From Nitrospirota bacterium (GTDB lineage: Bacteria; Nitrospirota; Thermodesulfovibrionia; Thermodesulfovibrionales; JdFR-88): a DNA stretch of 64,000 bases. Numbering within the stretch: the first letter of the stretch is position 1; each line of letters starts with the position of its first letter. This document shows positions 48,101 to 56,304 of the stretch, one piece after another. Where the stretch lies: contig JAJYJS010000001.1 of assembly GCA_021789215.1 (NCBI GenBank), forward strand, positions 63,693-127,692. The letters are read 5' to 3'. Both the position numbers and the translations under genes were made by a program. The notes beneath the pieces were generated by a model. The model searched no databases. It was not told where the DNA came from and worked only from the letters and a program-made list of their open reading frames with translations.

Positions 48101-49501
48101 TTAGACGAGGCCCGTTTCCCTTGCCGCCTGGGAGACGGCGTGGGCCACACTGGAGACGACCTTCCGGTCGAATATGCTGGGCAGGATATAGTCCTCGTGC
48201 AGTTCGTCATCCTTCACCGAATGCGCTATCGCCCGGGAGGCGGCAAGCTTCACGGCCTCGTTCACGCCCCTTGCGCGCACGTCCAGAAGCCCCCTGAAGA
48301 TGCCGGGGAAGCTCAGCATGTTGTTTATCTGGTTGGGATAGTCCGACCTGCCCGTGGCCAGGACGCGCGCCAGCGGCAGGGCGTCTTCCGGGGCTATCTC
48401 CGGCTCCGGGTTGGCAAGCGCGAAGACGACGGGATTGGCGGACATGCGCCTTATGTCATCGGGGGTTACAAGCCCCGGCGCGGAGAGTCCGATAAATACG
48501 TCTGCCCCGCGCAGGGCGTCCGCAATAGAGCCTCTCAGCATGCGGGGGTTCGTCTTTTCCGCAAGCACCTTTTTATACGGGTTCATGTTCCGTCTTCTGC
48601 CCCTGTATATGGTCCCCGCCCTGTCGCAGACCGTTATGTCCTTTATCCCGGCCCCCGCCAGCATCATGGCCGTCGCCATCCCGGCAGCGCCGGCGCCGGC
48701 GAGGACGACCCTGAACTTCCCTGGGTCCTTTTTAAACAGCCGCGCCACATTCGTCAACGCGGCAAAGACAACCACCGCCGTGCCGTGCTGGTCGTCGTGA
48801 AAGACAGGAATGTCAAGCAGTGCGCGGAGGCTCTTTTCCACCGCAAAGCACCTTGGGGCGGAGATGTCCTCAAGGTTTATCCCGCCGAAGGCAGGCGCGA
48901 TGTTCTTTACGGTATTGACTATCTCCGCAGGGTCCTTTGTCGCAAGCAGGATAGGGAAGGCGTCTATACCGGCAAACTCCTTGAACAGCATGGCCTTGCC
49001 TTCCATGACGGGCATGGCCGCCTCCGGCCCTATGTCGCCAAGCCCAAGCACCGCCGTCCCGTCTGTAACTATCGCCACCGAATTGCCCTTCATCGTATAG
49101 CGGTATGCGTGGGCCTTGTTTTCGTGTATGTCCATGCACACCCTCGCAACCCCCGGGGTGTAGACCTTCGAGAGGTCGTTCCTGTCCCGCACGGGGATGC
49201 GGTTATGTATCTCTATCTTCCCGCCCTCGTGGGCCGAGAACGTCCTGTCCATCACGCGGAGCACTTTTACGCCTTTGATGGCCTTTATCGCCTTTACAAT
49301 CTGTCTTTCGTGCTCCTCGTCGCGCGCGTTCACGGTTATGGCCCTTATGAGCCTGCCCTTTTCCACGCGGACTATATCGACGGAGCCCAGGTCTCCGCCG
49401 GCCACGCCTATCGCAGTAGCGATACGCGCGAACATCCCGATGGCGTTTTCAATCTCGCACAATATCGTTATGCTGTAGCCGGGGCTCGGGACATGCGGCA
49501 T
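48101..49501 (-). CDS. NAD(P)-dependent malic enzyme with N-terminal ACT domain
   Basis: About 466 residues. Residues 1-85 form an ACT-like domain (YSITILCEIENAIGMFARIAT in parts), then the malic enzyme: VYTPGVARVCMDI, TDGTAVLGLGDIGPEAAMPVMEGKA in parts, DIPVFHDDQHGTA and the cofactor motif GAGAAGMATAMML. It decarboxylates malate to pyruvate. The ACT domain suggests allosteric control. ATG 49501 is preferred with GGAG 11 bases upstream; an in-frame ATG at 49540 is possible. Confidence 0.93.
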   Translation of the reverse strand: MPHVPSPGYSITILCEIENAIGMFARIATAIGVAGGDLGSVDIVRVEKGRLIRAITVNARDEEHERQIVKAIKAIKGVKVLRVMDRTFSAHEGGKIEIHNRIPVRDRNDLSKVYTPGVARVCMDIHENKAHAYRYTMKGNSVAIVTDGTAVLGLGDIGPEAAMPVMEGKAMLFKEFAGIDAFPILLATKDPAEIVNTVKNIAPAFGGINLEDISAPRCFAVEKSLRALLDIPVFHDDQHGTAVVVFAALTNVARLFKKDPGKFRVVLAGAGAAGMATAMMLAGAGIKDITVCDRAGTIYRGRRRNMNPYKKVLAEKTNPRMLRGSIADALRGADVFIGLSAPGLVTPDDIRRMSANPVVFALANPEPEIAPEDALPLARVLATGRSDYPNQINNMLSFPGIFRGLLDVRARGVNEAVKLAASRAIAHSVKDDELHEDYILPSIFDRKVVSSVAHAVSQAARETGLV

Positions 49502-49557
49502 TTTTTTAAAAGCTCCTTTGCGTTTTAATTTTTTGCGCACCGTTCATATAATCTTCG

Positions 49558-51912
49558 CTACCGCAGCTTGATTATAGTAACACCAGCGCCGCCTTCGGGC
49601 TGGGTCCCGGCGCGGAACTCCGCCGCCAGGGGATGGCCCGCAAGGTATTCCCTCACCGCCTTGAGCAGCGCCCCCGTGCCGATGCCGTGGACCACCGTGA
49701 CCTCGCCAAGCCCCGCAAGCGAGGCCTGGTTCAAAAAACGCTCAAGCCTCGGGATTGCATCATCCACCCTCAGTCCGGCGATATTGAGCTGCATGGCTGC
49801 GCCCTCTCCGCCAGGGGTGTACGCGACCCCTCCGGCCTGGGCCTTCACCCCTTTGCCTTTTGGGGGCAGGATGTCTGAAACAGGGGCCTCGAAGCTGATG
49901 TTGCCAACCCGCACCCGCACCCGCCCGTTCTTTTTATCGACTGCGGCCACCGTTACGTTGCCGCCCAGGGACGGGACGAATACGGTATCGCCTTCGTTTA
50001 TCTCCTCAATGGGCATTTGGGGCTCCCCGCGGAACTCCTTAAGCCTCGTGTCTATTTCGCTCTTTGCCCCGGCCAGTTTCTTAAGCGCCTCACGCGCAGT
50101 TTTCCGCTCCCGCTTCTGCTCCTCGATTATGGCGCCAACCTCTCTCCTTGCGTCGAAGACTATCCGGGCGGCCTCCTCGTATGCCTTCCTGAGGGCGTCC
50201 TTTTTCAAATCCTCCGACTGGGAGAGTTTTTGCTCAAGAATTTTTTCCTTCCTCTCAAGTTCTTTTCCGCGTACATCCAGACTTGAAAGCATATCTTCAT
50301 ACCCGGCGCGCTTTTCCTTCAGGTCTCTTACCAGTTGATGGAATTCAAGCCCGGCCGTGCCGAGCATCTCCCTGGCCCTGCCGAGGATGGCCTCAGGCAT
50401 CCCGTAGCGCCTTGCTATCTCAAGCGCATAGGATTCCCCCGGCTCTCCGGGCTTGAGCCTGTAGAGGGGCGTGAGCGTCTTCGCGTCGAACTCCATCGAG
50501 GCGTTCACCATGCCGGGGGTGCGGTGGACAAAGGTGATAATGTCTATGAGGTGCGTGGTGGCAAGCACCAGCGCGCCTTTTTGTTTCAGGTCCTCCAGGA
50601 CAGAGCACGCCAGCGCCGCTCCCTGCGAAGGGTCTGTGCCGGTGCCAAGCTCGTCCATCAGGACAACCGTCTTCGGGTCCGCGCTTTTTATTATCAGGGA
50701 GATGTTTTCCACGTGGGCCGCGAAGGTGGAGAGGTCCGCCTCGATTGACTGCTCGTCCCCGATGTCCACAAGCATGCCCTCTGAAACCGGGAACGAGGAC
50801 GAGGGGTCCGCCGGGACGGGTATGCCCGAAAGGGCCATCAGGGTCAGAAGCCCGGCCGTCTTCATGGCTATCGTCTTGCCGCCCGCGTTCGGCCCGGTTA
50901 TCACCATCACCCTGTCCTGGCCGCCAAGGGTCAAGTCCAGGGGCACTATCTCCCCCGCGCCTTTTAACAGCACCAGCAGCGGATGCCGGCCGCGTACAAT
51001 CTTCAAGGTGGAAGAGCCGTTTATTTCGGGTATCCCCGCCCCGAGCCCGTCTGAAAACAGGGCGATGCTGTTTAGCACGTCCAGGGCGATGACCGTTTCG
51101 TACTGCCGGGCGATTTCATCCGGCCTGGAGCGTATCCGGCCGCTTATGGACTTGAGTATCCGTATCTCCTCGGCCTTTTCCTGGGCGGCAAGGTTTTCAA
51201 GCTCGTTGGAGACGCCGATTATCTCAAGCGGCTCCATGAAGGCCGTCTCGCCGGAGCGCGATATGTCGTGCACGACCCCCGGCACCTGCCCCTTGGAGTC
51301 CATCCTGACGGGGATGACCCACCTGCCGGAGCGCTGGCTGATGAACTCGTCCTGAAGGAAAGGGGTTACCCCCGCGTCGCGGACTATCTCCTCAAGCCTC
51401 CTCCTTATCCTGGACTCAAGGCCGCGCTTGCGCCCCCTTATATATGAAAGCTCCGGCGAGGCGCCGTCCAGTATGTCCCCTTCGGGGCCTATCGACCGCT
51501 CTATCGCCGCGAGCGTCTCCGGAAACCCGGTGAGCCCGGATGCGAGCGCGGCAAGAGAGGGAGTTTTTGTTTTTTCCCCGGGTCCCTCCCTGAGCTGGAC
51601 GGGTATCTCCTGCATCATGGAAAGCACCGGGATGAACGCAAGAAGCTCTTTTGGCTCCAGGACGGCGTCCTCGGGACGGGCCTTCTCAAGCACCCCTGAG
51701 ATGTCTTCGAAATACCTGAGCCTGAGCGGGTTTCCGTCCGTGCCCAGCCTGCGCACATCGGCCACAAGGGCGAATTTTTCCTTTATCTCGCTGGCGCCGG
51801 AAAGGGGCCTGATTTTCAGGACCTTCCCGCTGGATGGAGCGCCGTGGGAAAACCCGGCTATGGCCTCAAGTATCCTGTCGAACTCAAGGGCATGAAGGGA
51901 TTCTCTCCTCAT
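49558..51912 (-). CDS. mutS2: Endonuclease MutS2
   Basis: A 784-residue MutS2 of standard length. The ATPase core has ITGPNAGGKTIAMKT (Walker A), MDELGTGTDPSQGAAL (Walker B) and LATTHL. A long coiled coil follows (about 510-640), then a KOW-like piece and the C-terminal Smr nuclease domain with VVHGIGTGAL. It acts on branched DNA or collided ribosomes rather than in mismatch repair. The start ATG overlaps the stop of the RF-like gene (ATGA). Confidence 0.96.
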   Translation of the reverse strand: MRRESLHALEFDRILEAIAGFSHGAPSSGKVLKIRPLSGASEIKEKFALVADVRRLGTDGNPLRLRYFEDISGVLEKARPEDAVLEPKELLAFIPVLSMMQEIPVQLREGPGEKTKTPSLAALASGLTGFPETLAAIERSIGPEGDILDGASPELSYIRGRKRGLESRIRRRLEEIVRDAGVTPFLQDEFISQRSGRWVIPVRMDSKGQVPGVVHDISRSGETAFMEPLEIIGVSNELENLAAQEKAEEIRILKSISGRIRSRPDEIARQYETVIALDVLNSIALFSDGLGAGIPEINGSSTLKIVRGRHPLLVLLKGAGEIVPLDLTLGGQDRVMVITGPNAGGKTIAMKTAGLLTLMALSGIPVPADPSSSFPVSEGMLVDIGDEQSIEADLSTFAAHVENISLIIKSADPKTVVLMDELGTGTDPSQGAALACSVLEDLKQKGALVLATTHLIDIITFVHRTPGMVNASMEFDAKTLTPLYRLKPGEPGESYALEIARRYGMPEAILGRAREMLGTAGLEFHQLVRDLKEKRAGYEDMLSSLDVRGKELERKEKILEQKLSQSEDLKKDALRKAYEEAARIVFDARREVGAIIEEQKRERKTAREALKKLAGAKSEIDTRLKEFRGEPQMPIEEINEGDTVFVPSLGGNVTVAAVDKKNGRVRVRVGNISFEAPVSDILPPKGKGVKAQAGGVAYTPGGEGAAMQLNIAGLRVDDAIPRLERFLNQASLAGLGEVTVVHGIGTGALLKAVREYLAGHPLAAEFRAGTQPEGGAGVTIIKLR

Positions 51913-52280
51913 TCGCCCTCTTTGCCGGCGTATTTTTCTACCGTGCGCCTTTGCCTTCTGGCCTTTTGTCTTCTTATCTTTTCCGCCTTCATGTCCCGCG
52001 CAGTCGAGATCCCCCTGGCCGCCTCCAGCTTCTCAAGCAGTTCCCTCCTGGCCAGAAACCTGTTTATGGACTGGCTCCTGTCCTTCATGCATTTTACCTC
52101 AAGCCCCGTGGGTGTGTGCCTCAGGAAAACGCAGCTTGATGTCTTGTTGACCTTCTGCCCTCCCTTGCCCGATGAGCGGACAAACTTCTCCTCGAAATCG
52201 GCCTCGCGGACCCCAAGGGCCTCCATCTTCTGCCGGAGCCACCTGTTTTTCTCCTCGCTGACCGCAAAAAAATCCGTCAA
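51909..52280 (-). CDS. Class I release factor-like peptidyl-tRNA hydrolase (ArfB/PrfH-like)
   Basis: A 123-residue protein with the catalytic GGQ motif at residues 40-42 (VRSSGKGGQKVNKTSS) and a basic C-terminal helix (EKIRRQKARRQRRTVEKY). It lacks stop-codon recognition domains, so it is likely a rescue factor that releases peptides on stalled ribosomes. Coupling by ATGA to mutS2, whose Smr-type relatives act on collided ribosomes, is functionally suggestive. Confidence 0.88.
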   Translation of the reverse strand: MTDFFAVSEEKNRWLRQKMEALGVREADFEEKFVRSSGKGGQKVNKTSSCVFLRHTPTGLEVKCMKDRSQSINRFLARRELLEKLEAARGISTARDMKAEKIRRQKARRQRRTVEKYAGKEGE

Positions 52281-52523
52281 GGCGTTTTTAAAGGGACTCC
52301 TTTCTTATTTCTTCATCCTCTTTTACTTTAGCAAAAACAGGCGTCCCCTTGCCGAAATCCATACAATCATAAGCTGTTTAAAAAAAATTAATAGTTGCAT
52401 TTTCGGGCCCGATGCTTAAAATAAAAATGCCTCGCAAATTAAAGATATCCGGGAACAGGGACGATTATAAATCAGGGAAACTGATTGGAAGTTGAACTTT
52501 TACCCTGAAAATGGGAATATAAA

Positions 52524-53219
52524 ATGGTCATGGGCATCGAGCAACGCAAACAGAAAAGGGTAATCCTCCGAAGGCACGTCCTTATAAACAACCTGATTAA
52601 GGCGATGGGGCTGGACCTGAGCGAGGGCGGCATCTATATCCACACGGGCCGCAACTTCCCTCAGGGCAGCAATATCAGCCTCTCTATCCCGCTGGGCAAC
52701 ATGCCGTTCAATGTGAAGGGCCGCGTGCAGCACGCCCAGTCCGGAGTAGGCATGGGCATCATGTTCGTGGACCTCACCGACGGGCAGAAACAGACGCTGA
52801 GGGAGTTCATCGACGCGAACGCTGCTGATTCCAGCCCGGAGGAGAGCAGGAAAAAGGTCGTCTTAATCGTTGACGACAACGCCGTGAACAGGCGCATGTA
52901 CAGGAGCAAGCTCGTACTGGACGGCTTCGGGGTGCTTGAGGCCGATGACGGCCTTGCCGCGCTGGAGGTGCTGAATAAAGAGAAGGTGGACCTCCTTGTG
53001 CTCGACCTCTACATGCAGAAGCTGGACGGCTTCAAGATGCTCTCCATACTAAGACAGAAGCCCGAGTGGCAGGACCTTCCGGTGCTGGTCTTTTCCGCAA
53101 GGTCTTCGCCCGACGAGATAGAAAAGGCAATGAATGCAGGGGCGACCGAGTTCCTTATCAAGATGACCACCTCGCCGGTAAAACTTAGCGAACACATCAA
53201 GGTCTATTTCAACAAATAA
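52524..53219 (+). CDS. PilZ-response regulator fusion protein
   Basis: A 231-residue protein with an N-terminal PilZ-like domain (about 5-95; R8-x3-R12 and D31-x-S33-x2-G36, the c-di-GMP motifs) and a C-terminal receiver domain (about 112-230; LIVDDN, phosphoacceptor Asp in LLVLDLYM, and FLIK). It links phosphorelay and c-di-GMP signalling without an output domain. No histidine kinase is adjacent. The HDOD gene is convergent beyond a MITE. Confidence 0.9.
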   Translation: MVMGIEQRKQKRVILRRHVLINNLIKAMGLDLSEGGIYIHTGRNFPQGSNISLSIPLGNMPFNVKGRVQHAQSGVGMGIMFVDLTDGQKQTLREFIDANAADSSPEESRKKVVLIVDDNAVNRRMYRSKLVLDGFGVLEADDGLAALEVLNKEKVDLLVLDLYMQKLDGFKMLSILRQKPEWQDLPVLVFSARSSPDEIEKAMNAGATEFLIKMTTSPVKLSEHIKVYFNK

Positions 53220-53341
53220 AATCAGGTTTAAGTATTCCGTCCCATTAACAACCTTGACAGGCTGTCATTCAGAGCGAAGCGAAGAGTCTCCCCGCGAGAT
53301 TGCTTCGGGGCCTCCGTCCCTCGCAATGCTTTGTGATGGAA

Positions 53342-53489
53342 CTAGCAGATGCTGAAAAAGTCCTCATTTTGGTCATTGCGAGGAGCGCAAGCGACGAAGC
53401 AATCTCATAAGTAATCGATTTTTCTAAAGACGTGATTGCTTCGCTCCGCTCGCAATGACAGTCGAAACAGCTTTTCAGCAGCCTGCTAG
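53342..53489. mobile_element. 148 bp MITE, copy B
   Basis: Reverse-complement copy of the element at 40249-40397, about 96 % identical by eye. Tips read CTAGCAGATGCTGAAAAA and CTTTTCAGCAGCCTGCTAG. The right CTAG (53486-53489) contains the TAG stop codon of the minus-strand HDOD gene. The preceding 53221-53341 carries other repeat pieces (GTCATTCAGAGCGAAGCGAAG) and no gene. Confidence 0.82.
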
Positions 53490-54751
53490 ATTATCGCAAC
53501 CACGCTGGATTTGATGCTGCAAAGCTCCTCTTCGATGCCGCTTAGCTTTTCAACCTCCAGGCTGTTGCAATATTGGGGGACAAGCTCACCGGCCGCAAGC
53601 CCGTTTGCCAGGGCGTCCGCCGCGTAAACCGCCTCCACCATTACGTTGTGCTCTTCCGCCTTGTCCGGACTGTGGTGGAACCTTATTACATTGCGCACCA
53701 TTTCCGGCAGGTTCCATTTGCTTGCCAGCATGAAGCCCACGGCATGATGGTACTCCCTGAGGAGGGCAAGGCGCTCCTCTTCGGTAAAGGGGGCATCGCT
53801 GGTGAGATGGAGCATGACGGTCTTTCCGATATCGTGCAGGAGACCGCATACGAAGGCCTCTTCCGGGTCTATGTCCGCTGCCGGGGCTATTTTTTTCGCT
53901 ACGAAGGCGCAGGCAAGGCTGTGCTGGAGGACAGCCCTCACCCGGGCCGTGTCTTTTGAGCTTAGCAGGGTGAGCGCGTGGGCCGTAGCAATGCTCAGCA
54001 CGGACTTGAGCCCTATGTATGCTATCGACTGGTGAAGGGAGGTTATCCTGGAGGGGGGGCTGTAGAAAGCGGAGTTCACAACCCTGAGCACCTTGGAGGT
54101 AAGTATCTGGTCGGACATCACGATCTTCACTATCTCCTGCACGGAGGTGTTTTCGTTTCCGATTGCCTCGTTCAGCCTCTGCATTATGGAAGGGATGGAG
54201 GGGAGGTCTATATTGCCCCCGGATATACGGCTGACCAGCTGCTTTATCATCTTCTGCCTGTTTGCCTCCGGGTCTTCGCCGCCGCCCTGCCGCTCTCCGG
54301 CATTCGCGATTATCCTTGAGATCACCAGCCGGACAGGCCCGCCCCCTATCATAGGCGGCATGGAATCGGTAAACTCGAATGTCCCTTCATCCCAGCCAAG
54401 CGCACCGGCCAGGGCAGACTCCACAAGCCCGCTTAAAAGCCTTTCGAGTGTTTCTTTTGCCAGCACGCCCTCGGATATCAGATAGCCCGTAAGGGGGACG
54501 CAGAGCCTGTGGGATTCCTTTACCGCCGTCTCTATTGCCCTGCGCTCGATGCTGCCTGAGGAGGAGAAGAACTCTATGAACCGCTCGCCGTCCTCCTGCG
54601 AAAAAAGAAAAAGGATGCGGCCATCCTCTATATAAAATCTCTTGACCGATTCCTGGCGCTTTATGGTAAGAGTACCGGTCTTTTTATTGGCCTCCGCCCA
54701 GAAGAGCACATCGGGCAGAGGCATCAGCCCGATGTCTCCGTTAATGTTCAT
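53486..54751 (-). CDS. DUF4388 (PATAN)-HDOD signalling protein
   Basis: A 421-residue protein. The N-terminal DUF4388/PATAN domain (about 1-150; GDIGLMPLPDVLFWAEANKKTG in parts, TGTLTIKR) is followed by an HDOD domain (about 175-380; NIDLPSIPSIMQRLNEAI in parts, VLRVVNSAFY, FVCGLLHDIGKTVML). HDOD proteins act in signalling, often with chemotaxis or c-di-GMP systems, without known catalysis. The stop TAG lies in the tip of MITE copy B. Confidence 0.9.
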   Translation of the reverse strand: MNINGDIGLMPLPDVLFWAEANKKTGTLTIKRQESVKRFYIEDGRILFLFSQEDGERFIEFFSSSGSIERRAIETAVKESHRLCVPLTGYLISEGVLAKETLERLLSGLVESALAGALGWDEGTFEFTDSMPPMIGGGPVRLVISRIIANAGERQGGGEDPEANRQKMIKQLVSRISGGNIDLPSIPSIMQRLNEAIGNENTSVQEIVKIVMSDQILTSKVLRVVNSAFYSPPSRITSLHQSIAYIGLKSVLSIATAHALTLLSSKDTARVRAVLQHSLACAFVAKKIAPAADIDPEEAFVCGLLHDIGKTVMLHLTSDAPFTEEERLALLREYHHAVGFMLASKWNLPEMVRNVIRFHHSPDKAEEHNVMVEAVYAADALANGLAAGELVPQYCNSLEVEKLSGIEEELCSIKSSVVAII

Positions 54752-54829
54752 GGAAACTTTTACTCTCCGTTAGATAACAAGACTCCTGATTTCTTATCGG
54801 GCGATTAGACCGGAAACTTTAGGGAAGAC

Positions 54830-54857
54830 AAAAGGGGACGGCCGCGCGGCCGCCCCC
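54830..54857 (-). terminator. Rho-independent terminator of the zinc alcohol dehydrogenase gene
   Basis: On the minus strand GGGG-(G)-CGGCCGCGCGGCCG-(T)-CCCC forms a long GC stem followed by TTTT, 18 bases past the stop codon. Confidence 0.65.
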
Positions 54858-54874
54858 ACGGGAGAAGAAATTTT

Positions 54875-56104
54875 TTATGCCCCGACAAGCTCCTCTGAAG
54901 GCACAAGCTCCACCTTCATCCAGCCCGGCTGGCGCTCGTCGAAGGCGCGGTAGGCGTCCAGGACCGAGGCGAAGGGCGTCACGTTCGAGAGCACCTCTTC
55001 GGGGTTCACGGCCCCGCTTTTCACCAGCTCTATGAGCATGGGGATGTATTTGCGGTGGTTGCAGTTGCCCCCCTGTATGGTAAGGTTCTTGTTCATCGCC
55101 TTTCCGATCGGGAAGGACTGCACCGTTTCGGGATAGACCCCGATAATGGAAAGGGTGCCAGCCTTGGCCACCGAATCCACCGCCCACATGAGCGCCTGGG
55201 AGGGCGCGTCCCCCGGCCGCCAGGAGGGCCTCTTCAGGTCGGCCTCGGGGGCGATCTGCTTCAACTCCCTCCTGAACTGCTCCTTCTGCTTTTCCGTTAT
55301 CTTTGCGGCCGGGCCCTTGGCGGGCATCTCCGCGTCCACGCCGACGGCGTCTATCACGCGGTCTACCCCGATGCCCCCGGTCAGAGCGAGTATGGCCTCC
55401 ACCGGGTCTTCGGCCTCGAAATTGACGGCCTCCGCCCCGTGCGCCCTGGCCATCTCCAACCTGCTGACGATCTTGTCCACCGCAATTACCCTGCCCGCGC
55501 CTTTTAGAAAGGCGCTGATAATGGCGAACTGCCCGACGGGGCCGCAACCGAACACGGCCACCGTGTTGCCGGGCTTAATCTCGGCCAGGTCCGCGCCGAA
55601 ATATCCCGTGGGGAAGATGTCCGAAAGCAGAATGGCCTGGTCGTCGGTAACCTCTTCAGGGAGTTTTACGAGGCCCACGTTCGAAAAGGGGACGCGGGCC
55701 TTTTCGGCCTGAAGCCCATTAAAAGGGCCGGTATGCCTCGGCCCGCCAAAAAAGGCCGTGGCCGCCCGCGCGCCGTTGGGGTTGGAGTTGTCGCACTGGG
55801 CAAAATACCCCGAACGGCAATAGGCGCAGTAGCCGCAGGCGATGGTGGAGGCGGCAACAACGCGGTCGCCCTCTCTTATGTTCCTCACATCGCGCCCCAT
55901 TTCCTCCACTATGCCCACGCCCTCATGGCCAAGTATCGTCCCGGCATGCATGCCCGTCATCGTGCCCCTTATCATGTGGAGGTCCGTGCCGCAGATGGCG
56001 CTTGCCGTCATGCGGACAATCGCGTCACCCGGCTGCTCGATGCGGGGCTCCGGAACATCGTCAAGTCTTATATCGCCGATACCGTGGAACACAACGGCTT
56101 TCAT
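54875..56104 (-). CDS. Zinc-dependent alcohol dehydrogenase (formaldehyde dehydrogenase-like)
   Basis: A 409-residue medium-chain dehydrogenase. Catalytic zinc ligands are in SAICGTDLHM and GHEGVG; the structural zinc site is CGYCAYCRSGYFAQC. The cofactor motif FGCGPVGQFAI is typical. The length and the RGTMTGMHAGTILGHE region (in part) resemble glutathione-independent formaldehyde dehydrogenases. An inserted region EKQKEQFRRELKQIAPEADL (about residues 270-290) lengthens it. Substrate is unproven. It is divergent from the disulfide oxidoreductase. Confidence 0.9.
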   Translation of the reverse strand: MKAVVFHGIGDIRLDDVPEPRIEQPGDAIVRMTASAICGTDLHMIRGTMTGMHAGTILGHEGVGIVEEMGRDVRNIREGDRVVAASTIACGYCAYCRSGYFAQCDNSNPNGARAATAFFGGPRHTGPFNGLQAEKARVPFSNVGLVKLPEEVTDDQAILLSDIFPTGYFGADLAEIKPGNTVAVFGCGPVGQFAIISAFLKGAGRVIAVDKIVSRLEMARAHGAEAVNFEAEDPVEAILALTGGIGVDRVIDAVGVDAEMPAKGPAAKITEKQKEQFRRELKQIAPEADLKRPSWRPGDAPSQALMWAVDSVAKAGTLSIIGVYPETVQSFPIGKAMNKNLTIQGGNCNHRKYIPMLIELVKSGAVNPEEVLSNVTPFASVLDAYRAFDERQPGWMKVELVPSEELVGA

Positions 56105-56304
56105 ACAGGCTCTCCTTTCCGCTATGGGGATTTTATTGATTTATTTTTACGGTCCCGCCTCTCTGGTTAAAGTATATCCCGATTATTGCGCGGGGCAAGC
56201 AGGCATCCCCCTCACCCGGGGGAGAGGCGGGGGCCTGGATCCGATTGAACCTGCGGGCCGGGGTGATAAAATTGGGAAAACCCATGTAACAGCGGAGGGC
56301 CATT

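Noticed and set aside
47630-49528. 632-codon plus-strand open frame opposite the malic enzyme and nucleotidyltransferase genes
   Set aside because: Composition is His/Arg/Pro-rich with no family motif and it is exactly antisense to clear genes; long antisense frames are expected in GC-rich DNA.
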